A stretch of 52,570 bases of DNA, taken from contig CALVAY010000012.1 of NCBI GenBank assembly GCA_944325665.1, forward strand, positions 1 through 52,570. The letters run 5' to 3'. Shown here one piece after another: positions 41,404 to 47,984 of the stretch (the first letter of the stretch is position 1; each line of letters opens with the position of its first letter). Made by a program: the position numbers and the translations under genes. Under the pieces are notes generated by a model. The model did no database searches, was not told the origin of the DNA, and was given only the letters and a program-made list of their open reading frames with translations. Source of the DNA: Candidatus Gastranaerophilales bacterium. GTDB lineage: Bacteria; Cyanobacteriota; Vampirovibrionia; Gastranaerophilales; Gastranaerophilaceae.

Positions 41404-42468
41404 CTAAAATGCCTCTTGAATAATTCCGCCCCCAAGAACAATATCGTCATCATAAAAGACAACGGATTGCCCAGGTGCAACCGAGCTTTGAGGAGTTAGG
41501 AAGTTAACACGAACACCCTTATCGCATTGACTAATTGTACAATCGAAAGGTATTTGAGAAGAGCGAATTTTTGCTTTAACAGTTAATTCGCCGCAGATTT
41601 TATCCAAATGTATTAAATTGACGCCATCAGCAAATAAACCGTTTTTGTACGTACCATCTTTAATATCGACAATCAAGCGATTATTTGCTGTATCAAAACC
41701 AACTACGTACAAAGGTTCGCTGTATGAAATTAACAATCCTTTCCTTTGCCCGATAGTATATTTATGCAATCCGCTGTGCTGCCCCAAAATATTCCCGTGA
41801 ATATCGACTATATCGCCAAAATTGTCTTCTGCGTCAATTAAATCACTGTATGAACCTGAGTAAAAGTCTTGACTATCGGTTTTTGCAGCCACAGGAATAG
41901 AATTATTTATGGCGTATTGCCTAATTTCAGCCTTTGTAAATTCGCCAAGAGGAAAAATAATATTCATCAGCTGTTGCTGTTTTAATCCCCAAAGGAAATA
42001 TGATTGATCTTTTTTAGGGTCAACGCCTCTTTTTAAAAGATATTTACCTGAAGTTTCGTCAAAAAATGAGCGCACATAATGACCTGTTGCAAATTTATCA
42101 TAATCTATACCCAAGCTTTTGGCTTTATTTGGAAAAGCACCAAATTTAATTAGAGGATTACAAAGCGTGCAGGGGTTTGGCGTTCTTGCATTTTGATATT
42201 CTGACTTAAAATTTGAAAAAACCAGCTCGTTAAACTCACAAGATACGTCAATTAAATGAAAATCGCAATCAAGAAATTCGCAAATAGCACTTGCATCTTT
42301 TATATCAGATGTTTTATCAGCACCATAACAAGAATTTCCGGCATTTGAGAGCACTTTACCGTTGTAAATTTTCATCATAGCGCAAGAAATATCATATCCG
42401 CGAGATTTAAGCATATGGGCAGATACCGCTGAATCAACTCCACCTGACAAACCGATTAATATTTTCAT
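41404..42468 (-). CDS. mnmA: MnmA-like tRNA 2-thiouridylase lacking second catalytic Cys
   Basis: The 354-residue protein follows the MnmA/TrmU layout: PP-loop SGGVDS (8-13), NPCTLCN with Cys100 and Cys103, ATGHYVR (128-133), KDQSYFLW (153-160), and the C-terminal beta domain. MnmA thiolates U34 of tRNA-Lys, tRNA-Glu and tRNA-Gln. In E. coli the second catalytic Cys (Cys199, motif DSTGICF) is essential. Here the matching segment reads DSQDFYSGSY and has Tyr203 at that place. It is either a paralogue, a variant relying on the Cys100-x2-Cys103 pair, or impaired. The ATG lacks a ribosome-binding site and lies 6 nt after TGtTAAAAT, so its mRNA may be leaderless. Confidence 0.85.
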   Translation of the reverse strand: MKILIGLSGGVDSAVSAHMLKSRGYDISCAMMKIYNGKVLSNAGNSCYGADKTSDIKDASAICEFLDCDFHLIDVSCEFNELVFSNFKSEYQNARTPNPCTLCNPLIKFGAFPNKAKSLGIDYDKFATGHYVRSFFDETSGKYLLKRGVDPKKDQSYFLWGLKQQQLMNIIFPLGEFTKAEIRQYAINNSIPVAAKTDSQDFYSGSYSDLIDAEDNFGDIVDIHGNILGQHSGLHKYTIGQRKGLLISYSEPLYVVGFDTANNRLIVDIKDGTYKNGLFADGVNLIHLDKICGELTVKAKIRSSQIPFDCTISQCDKGVRVNFLTPQSSVAPGQSVVFYDDDIVLGGGIIQEAF

Positions 42469-42474
42469 AAAGTC

Positions 42475-42527
42475 ATTTTAACATAAATATAAAGTAGTTT
42501 GACAGCCTTGTTCAAATTTTGTAAAAT
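42475..42527. promoter_or_regulatory. Divergent promoters, both possibly leaderless
   Basis: Minus strand: extended -10 TGtTAAAAT (hexamer 42475-42480), 6 nt before the mnmA-like ATG. Plus strand: TTGACA (42499-42504), 17 bp, TAAAAT (42522-42527), 6 nt before the ATG at 42534. Neither ATG has a Shine-Dalgarno sequence. Confidence 0.6.
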
Positions 42528-42533
42528 ACTTAA

Positions 42534-42785
42534 ATGCTACCTATTATAGATGAAGAAATTATAGAGAATACATTAGAAGAAGTTATGCCGGACATTCATG
42601 CTTGGCGTAAGAAAATGATTCATTATATTAAAGAAGAAAACCCTGAGGTTAATACCGCAATTATTGAGATTGCGCAAAAATCGGACTTAGACCCAAAAGC
42701 TGTTGCAACAGGAGCGTATATGACTTATATTCTACTTGAAAAAGCGGCAAATAGGGCAGAGAGTGAAATAAAATTTGAAGAATAG
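42534..42785 (+). CDS. Small helical protein, unknown function
   Basis: The 83-residue protein is predicted all-helical and mildly acidic, with no signal peptide, Cys or recognised motif. An ExVMPDIHAWRKKM segment precedes a DLDPKAVATGAYMTYILLEKAA helix. A near-consensus promoter ends 6 bp before its ATG with no ribosome-binding site, which supports a real, leaderless gene. It lies 22 bp before the P-loop kinase gene and may act with it. Function not recognised. Confidence 0.65.
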   Translation: MLPIIDEEIIENTLEEVMPDIHAWRKKMIHYIKEENPEVNTAIIEIAQKSDLDPKAVATGAYMTYILLEKAANRAESEIKFEE

Positions 42786-42801
42786 TTTTTTGGTGTAAAA
42801 T
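42774..42801 (+). promoter_or_regulatory. Possible leaderless promoter for P-loop kinase
   Basis: TTTGAA (42774-42779), a 16-bp spacer and TAAAAT (42796-42801) are followed by exactly 6 bp and the ATG at 42808. No ribosome-binding site is seen. The -35 is weak and lies within the preceding coding sequence, so this is tentative. Confidence 0.4.
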
Positions 42802-42807
42802 ATTTAT

Positions 42808-43632
42808 ATGAACGATACAAACAGTCCTGAAAAAACAAATGAAATGTCTTATGTTGCACAGATTTTGAATAACATAAGAGAAGTCATCGCCGAAGACAGA
42901 AAGCAAAAACAACCTCTCATTCTAAGGATTAACGAAGGTTTTATTTTTAACATCGCAAGAAAAGCTTTGATTGATAAAAACTCAACATTTCTAATGTCAA
43001 TAGCCGGCGAGTCTGCATCGGGTAAAACAACTTTAGTTAAAAATACCGCAAAAGCTTGTCTAAAGTCAGACACTAACGATGTTTATACAGTTGTTTGCTG
43101 CGATGACTACTATAAAGATGCTTCAAAAGAATTGCAAGCAGCAGGAAATTACGAAGAGCTTTTTAAATCAGGTTTTAGCTTCGATACACCTGACGCAATA
43201 GATTTGCAACTGATGAAAGAGCACCTTATAGAGCTAAAAGCGGGCAGAGAAATTCGATCTCCATTATACAACTTTGTTACTTGCGAAAGTAAAAAAGATA
43301 TGGTCTTGAAAAAGCCTGCCAAGTTAATCTTAAACGAAGGTTTGTATGTATTAAACGAGTGTGTCAGAGACATTGTTGACGTTAAAATATATGTTTATAC
43401 ACCGTTTGAAATAATTAAAGAGCGTTGGTACGCCAGAGCAGTTTCAAGAGGCAAAATAGGAAAAGCTGCCGATATGCAATTCCACGACGTTAACCAAACT
43501 GCCTTCAGATATATTCGTCCAACAATGGATATGGCAGATATCGTCGTAAACGGTTTGACAACACAAGAATATATTGAGGATATGACGCACAAATTTATTA
43601 ATGCTATTACAGACGTCATAAATAAAAGATAG
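42808..43632 (+). CDS. Uridine kinase/phosphoribulokinase-family P-loop kinase
   Basis: The 274-residue protein has a Walker A motif GESASGKTT (67-75), a CCDDYYKD substrate/metal motif (about 95-102), FDTPDAIDLQL, and a lid-like RWYARAVSRGKIGKA near 205-219. These order as in uridine kinase and phosphoribulokinase. It should phosphorylate a small hydroxyl substrate such as a nucleoside, ribulose-phosphate or pantothenate relative; which one is unknown. The 60-residue N-terminal helical extension is unusual for Udk (about 210 residues). It follows the small helical protein by 22 bp and precedes tRNA-Gln. Confidence 0.82.
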   Translation: MNDTNSPEKTNEMSYVAQILNNIREVIAEDRKQKQPLILRINEGFIFNIARKALIDKNSTFLMSIAGESASGKTTLVKNTAKACLKSDTNDVYTVVCCDDYYKDASKELQAAGNYEELFKSGFSFDTPDAIDLQLMKEHLIELKAGREIRSPLYNFVTCESKKDMVLKKPAKLILNEGLYVLNECVRDIVDVKIYVYTPFEIIKERWYARAVSRGKIGKAADMQFHDVNQTAFRYIRPTMDMADIVVNGLTTQEYIEDMTHKFINAITDVINKR

Positions 43633-43675
43633 TACTTGACATTGCAGCTTGATTATATATTATAAATATGTCCAA

Positions 43676-43748
43676 TGGGGCGTCGCCAAGTGGTAAGGCA
43701 GCTGGTTTTGGTCCAGCCATTCCGGAGGTTCGAATCCTTCCGCCCCAG
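43676..43748 (+). tRNA. tRNA-Gln(TTG)
   Basis: The acceptor TGGGGCG pairs with CGCCCCA, with discriminator G43748. The anticodon arm gctgg-ttttggt-ccagc gives TTG. The T arm is ggagg-ttcgaat-ccttc, with wobble pairs. CCA is not encoded. Confidence 0.96.
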
Positions 43749-43753
43749 ATTTT

Positions 43754-43780
43754 AAAAGCTCTAGTTTGAGAGCTTTTTTT
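43754..43780 (+). terminator. Terminator of tRNA-Gln
   Basis: AAAAGCTCT pairs with AGAGCTTTT across AGTTTG and runs into Ts. It lies 6 bp after the tRNA and just before the stop of the convergent metallopeptidase gene. Confidence 0.82.
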
Positions 43781-43786
43781 AGTATA

Positions 43787-44665
43787 TTAAACCTGATTTT
43801 GCTTATCGGATAACTTATCTTTGACCTTACCTGCAACAAAAGCACTCGCGCCAAGAGCCAAAGCGGTTGTTAAGTATGATAAATAAGCAATTTTATTGCC
43901 CTTGCATACATTTTTAGCAATATCAGGAGATAATAAATCTTTAGCCCAAGCATTACCCCTAATTGTAGCCATGCCTTCTTCAAGAAGTACAGGTACCATA
44001 GCAGCAAAGGCTAGAGGGCCTGCGTTGTTTCTGACAAAGTTTTTAGCCTTTTGAGCATTGGTAAGCTCGGAATTAGGATTGTTATCGGCTTTTTCGGACT
44101 TTGTAAATGCGGCAAATAATGTAAGTCCCATTGAGGCAGCAATAGCAGGAACTCTTATACCTTGCATACACTTCCAAAATTTAGAATTGTTGGCATTAAA
44201 AGCATGTCCTAATTCGTGAAAAACAGCGGTTGGGAGCTTATCCATATTGCAAACAACTTCATTTGCAAATATGCGACCAAAAAGACCATTAAGCCCTTTA
44301 ACACCGCCGAAAAATGCATTTCTTCCGTTTTCGGTTGCAATAACAGGATTAAGTAAATCAATAAAAACATTAGAAGCGCTATTAACGGGTGCACGCAAGT
44401 CATTAATTTTAACGCCCTTAGAGCGTAGATTTGCAATATCAAGGACTTTATCAGCAGCTTGAACAATAGCGTTCTTTTGCTCAAGTGAAAGAGATGCTGA
44501 CTGACTTTGCATACCTTTAACAACACCAAGTCCAATAGGCAAGGCTGCAAACTGTGGTAACTGTGAAGCAAAATATGCTTTCAGTGAATCTTTTTTTGAT
44601 TTTAATCTACTCTTTTTACTATTACCTGAAAAATTAGTGTTACAGCAATCTGTTTGAACTTTCAT
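43787..44665 (-). CDS. Membrane HExxH metallopeptidase with N-terminal FSGN motif
   Basis: The 292-residue protein has FHELGHAFNAN with the zinc motif HELGH at 150-154. A later LLEEGMATIRGNAWAK (227-242) could supply the third ligand Glu. Hydrophobic segments lie near 170-187, 213-227 and 259-279, so it is likely a membrane-bound peptidase. The start chosen is the ATG at 44663-44665 with AAGGAG upstream, giving MKVQTDCCNTNFSGNSKK. NFSGN at 11-15 is the Phe motif shared with other proteins here, and the longer frame would bury it. It is the last gene after the radical SAM and a small helical gene on this strand. Substrate unknown. Confidence 0.72.
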   Translation of the reverse strand: MKVQTDCCNTNFSGNSKKSRLKSKKDSLKAYFASQLPQFAALPIGLGVVKGMQSQSASLSLEQKNAIVQAADKVLDIANLRSKGVKINDLRAPVNSASNVFIDLLNPVIATENGRNAFFGGVKGLNGLFGRIFANEVVCNMDKLPTAVFHELGHAFNANNSKFWKCMQGIRVPAIAASMGLTLFAAFTKSEKADNNPNSELTNAQKAKNFVRNNAGPLAFAAMVPVLLEEGMATIRGNAWAKDLLSPDIAKNVCKGNKIAYLSYLTTALALGASAFVAGKVKDKLSDKQNQV

Positions 44666-44747
44666 TATATCTTTACTCCTTGCTTGCAAAAATATTAAAA
44701 CCGGAAAAAGATATTTTTTGACTAAAAAATTCAAATAATAAGTTTTT

Positions 44748-45053
44748 TTAACTTTTCTTTTTTAACAGAATTTCATTAATTCTATCTTTAATATCTTGCG
44801 CCATTTTAATTTGCAACTCTTTAATTTGAGAAAGAACTGTCGCCATAGCGGGAGTTGGGTCATCATTATTAATGTTAGTGCCGATTAAAGAAGATTTAAG
44901 AGCCTCAATTTTGCCTTCTGTAATGAAAATAATTTTTAACACGCTTTTAATTTCATCATCGTTAAAATTAAGCGCCTTTAGCTTTTCAACCATTTTTACT
45001 TTAATTTCATCGCGCTCTTTTGCAATTTTTAAAGTGTTGTCATCAGAATTCAT
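44748..45053 (-). CDS. Small coiled-coil protein, unknown function
   Basis: The 101-residue protein is helical, highly charged and without Cys or hydrophobic segments. Its last third (TVLSQIKELQIKMAQDIKDRI) looks like a coiled coil. A GAGG site precedes the ATG. It begins 7 bp after the radical SAM stop codon, so the two are likely co-transcribed and it could be a partner of that enzyme. No family is recognised. Confidence 0.65.
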   Translation of the reverse strand: MNSDDNTLKIAKERDEIKVKMVEKLKALNFNDDEIKSVLKIIFITEGKIEALKSSLIGTNINNDDPTPAMATVLSQIKELQIKMAQDIKDRINEILLKKKS

Positions 45054-45060
45054 AAATACC

Positions 45061-46866
45061 TCACAAATTTAACTTATAATTCGAAACAAATTCTTTAGAA
45101 TATTTAGTCAAATACAAGAATAAATATTCTCTATACCTTAAATACATCCAAAGCGGATTATTGTATGCCTGAAGGCAAGTGCTTGTACAATGCTCCAATA
45201 TATTATTCATTTCACTAGGGGTCATACCTGAACTTTCGAAATGGAAACTTGGCATAAATTCATCTTCTGACGGAAATATTTGTACAATTCCATACTTTTG
45301 CGGTTCTTCTTTAAGTCTTGTATGTTTTCCCATAGTAAAAACAGATCTTCCGTAGGAATGAATAACGTCTTTATTATTGACTATTAAATCAATTGTCTTT
45401 AATGCATCACTGTAAGTTTCAGCTGGAAAACCGAAAAATATAAAAGCAAAATTCCAAATTCCTTCATCAGATGACCTTTTTAAAATTTCAATTCGCTTTG
45501 AAACATCAATACCCTTGTTAATTAACTCCATAACTTTATCCGAACCGGACTCAACACCCCATAAAATCATTTTTAAACCTGATTCAAAAGCGTGTTTTAA
45601 AATGTCTTGAGAAAATGAGTTTTCAAGTCTTGCATCGATAAAATAGTTAATATCAGCATTGGAATTTTTTAGACAATTTGACAGTTCGAGCAAGCAATTC
45701 GGCCCGACTGATTCATCAATAAATTCAAACTTACTTATACCGTATTTCTTCTTAATATCTAAAAATTCATCAACAAGCTTATTTGGGTCTTTTACATTAA
45801 AATTTTGCCCAAATCCTTGATCACAAAAGCTGCATTTTCCCCAATAGCAACCCCTTGAAGATTGGACAGGTAAGATAATTTCAGGAGCAAAATATTTTTC
45901 AAGTTTATATCCGCGAAGCGAAAGAGGAGCCATCTGGTTAAGTTTTAAAGGAGTTTTTTTAGGATTTTGAACTATTTGCCCATCCCTTAAATAAACAAGG
46001 TTAGAAACGTCTTCTATGGCTATCTCGTTGTTTAAATATCTTGCTAAATCGACAACTGGAAGTTCACCTTCTTCAACAAGTAAACTATCACAGAAAATTT
46101 CAAAAAATTCCTTGTGCTTAACGACGCTGTCAACAACCCTGCCAAAGAAATTTCCGCCCATATTTACATGTGATTTTAAGTTCTTTTTTAAAAGGTGTGC
46201 TAATGTAAGCCCCGGAACAATTTGACTGCTTGAATTGATTGAAATACCTATATAATCAGGATTTATCTTCTTGATTTCATCTAATTTAGAATTAAAGTAA
46301 TCGATAAAAATATTTGTATTCTTATCAAAAACAAAATACCTGATAGTGTCGTAATTTAACCTAAAAAAAGGATTAGAGTATGAGTCAAGGCTAATTTTAG
46401 AAGGATAATAAGGAAGGGATATCATATCAAGTGCTTCATCTAAAATACTCATCGATTTAATAAGTATTTCAGGTTTATAAAAGACATCCTTATCTCTAAT
46501 TGCTTCTTTTGCCTGCTCAACATAAAGCGGAATATTAATCAAATCATTTTTTCGTTTTGTGGTGTATTCTTTAATCTTAGAATACTTCACCATTTTATTT
46601 TGAATTTCTAACGGATAATCACTGAATTTTTTATCATCACTGTGGTATTTTCTTATTTGTTCAAGCAATTCAACCTGTGAAGAAATAGCGCGACTAATAC
46701 TGTTAGAAACAAATTTTTCTGTTAAGACAGTGTCGTAAAAATCAATATTAAAATCAAAAACATCAACACCAAAACCGGCATCAATAAGCTGCCCCGCAAG
46801 GGATGGAATAGCAAAATGCGGACTTATTGGCGTCCATTGTGGTGGAAATGCTAAAAGTACTTTCAT
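45061..46866 (-). CDS. B12-binding-type radical SAM protein
   Basis: The 601-residue protein begins like cobalamin-binding radical SAM enzymes (VLLAFPPQWTPISPH, then LAGQLIDAGFGVDVFDFN). The cluster motif RGCYWGKCSFC is near 336-346, followed by the barrel motifs FEFIDESVGP and MILWGVESGSDKVMELINKG. The Cys spacing is C-x4-C-x2-C rather than the usual C-x3-C-x2-C; a CYWGKC form is known in some members. It probably performs a radical methylation or rearrangement, with an unknown substrate. The DxHxxG B12-binding signature is not clear, so cobalamin use is uncertain. AAGG precedes the ATG. It heads the three-gene unit with the small coiled-coil and metallopeptidase genes. Confidence 0.85.
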   Translation of the reverse strand: MKVLLAFPPQWTPISPHFAIPSLAGQLIDAGFGVDVFDFNIDFYDTVLTEKFVSNSISRAISSQVELLEQIRKYHSDDKKFSDYPLEIQNKMVKYSKIKEYTTKRKNDLINIPLYVEQAKEAIRDKDVFYKPEILIKSMSILDEALDMISLPYYPSKISLDSYSNPFFRLNYDTIRYFVFDKNTNIFIDYFNSKLDEIKKINPDYIGISINSSSQIVPGLTLAHLLKKNLKSHVNMGGNFFGRVVDSVVKHKEFFEIFCDSLLVEEGELPVVDLARYLNNEIAIEDVSNLVYLRDGQIVQNPKKTPLKLNQMAPLSLRGYKLEKYFAPEIILPVQSSRGCYWGKCSFCDQGFGQNFNVKDPNKLVDEFLDIKKKYGISKFEFIDESVGPNCLLELSNCLKNSNADINYFIDARLENSFSQDILKHAFESGLKMILWGVESGSDKVMELINKGIDVSKRIEILKRSSDEGIWNFAFIFFGFPAETYSDALKTIDLIVNNKDVIHSYGRSVFTMGKHTRLKEEPQKYGIVQIFPSEDEFMPSFHFESSGMTPSEMNNILEHCTSTCLQAYNNPLWMYLRYREYLFLYLTKYSKEFVSNYKLNL

Positions 46867-47025
46867 AATTTTACCTTATTTAAAATAATAAATAAAAATT
46901 AAATGGTAAAAAACATACAAATAAGGTAGTTTGTAACAAAATATTACTTTAGGTCAAATTATGCTCAATATTGTACGGATTATGCCGATAAAAGTTTTAG
47001 AAGTGAATATGGTTAAGGAGAAACT

Positions 47026-47940
47026 ATGAGCACAAACGGTATTGGAAAATCTTATGATGAGTTCTTGCAAACAATAAAATCACGAGGGCTTAAAACTACA
47101 TCTTTGGGCAACGGTGAAGCAAACTTTGCCGACTATGCAAATGCCCTTAGCGGAAGCTTAAAAGAAGAACTGCTTCAAAGTATAGGCGATGAAGCAGGCG
47201 ATTCGCAACTTCAGGCAAAAGTTGCTTCATTATTTGGCGGAAAGTCTGTTTTACAGCACGGCGAAGTTATGCAAAAGGCAAAAGCGGCAGGCTTAACTTG
47301 CACCGTTGAATACAAAAAAACTTCATACATCATAGATAACAAACAAGACGGTCATTACGACAAAGATGTAACTAACGGCTCAATTGCAATATATACCTTC
47401 TCAGACGGAAACTCCACAATTAAAATTGCAGACTCTAACGGAAACGGTGCCTTAGAAGCGGAAGAAATATTTTTAAACGAGATACTTGGCGATGTTACAA
47501 ACGATATTTCCGCAACAGGATTTAACGCTAACGGCAGCACAACAAATGCGATTGATGTTGCAAAAATGCAGCAACAAAAGCTTCTTGAGCAAATTGAAAA
47601 ATCAAGAGAAAACCAACAAGAAATTATGAAACAAATTAAAGAGCTTCAAGAAGGCATTGAAGAAGCAACTGAAGACAAAGAAGAAGACAAGACAACAGAC
47701 GGAGTCTCCGCAAAATCAAATGAAGATTTAATGTCAAAAGAAGACTTTGAAGCAAAAGTACTCTCAAAAGCACTTGAAAACTACGCAGATGGCTCAAGCG
47801 GAAGCATAAGAGCTGTTGAGCTGGCACTAAACTCAATCAAAGGCGATTACGAGTTAGGTTTTAATGTTGAGGACATAGATGTTGTCGAGCTTGCTAAGAA
47901 ATATGCTGAAGAAAAAGAAAAGCAGGAAAAAGAAAAATAA
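47026..47940 (+). CDS. EF-hand-like acidic protein, unknown function
   Basis: The 304-residue protein has one good EF-hand loop, DSNGNGALEAEE (about 144-155), and a GFNANGS segment. A long coiled coil follows (about 185-230, MQQQKLLEQIEKSRENQQ...), then a Glu/Lys-rich end. The N-terminal 100 residues are predicted helical and unrecognised. It lacks a signal peptide. Loop type, coiled coil and the GFNAN phrase link it with the 615-residue protein at 3213-5060. AAGGAG precedes the ATG and a strong terminator follows, so it is a single-gene unit. Calcium binding is plausible; function unknown. Confidence 0.78.
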   Translation: MSTNGIGKSYDEFLQTIKSRGLKTTSLGNGEANFADYANALSGSLKEELLQSIGDEAGDSQLQAKVASLFGGKSVLQHGEVMQKAKAAGLTCTVEYKKTSYIIDNKQDGHYDKDVTNGSIAIYTFSDGNSTIKIADSNGNGALEAEEIFLNEILGDVTNDISATGFNANGSTTNAIDVAKMQQQKLLEQIEKSRENQQEIMKQIKELQEGIEEATEDKEEDKTTDGVSAKSNEDLMSKEDFEAKVLSKALENYADGSSGSIRAVELALNSIKGDYELGFNVEDIDVVELAKKYAEEKEKQEKEK

Positions 47941-47954
47941 TTATACAAATTTAT

Positions 47955-47984
47955 AAATAGCCCCACAAGGGGCTATTTTATTTT
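47955..47984. terminator. Bidirectional terminator
   Basis: AAATAGCCCC (47955-47964) pairs perfectly with GGGGCTATTT (47969-47978) across ACAA, followed by a T-rich run. It serves the EF-hand-like gene and overlaps the stop region of the convergent mlaA-fusion gene. Confidence 0.9.
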
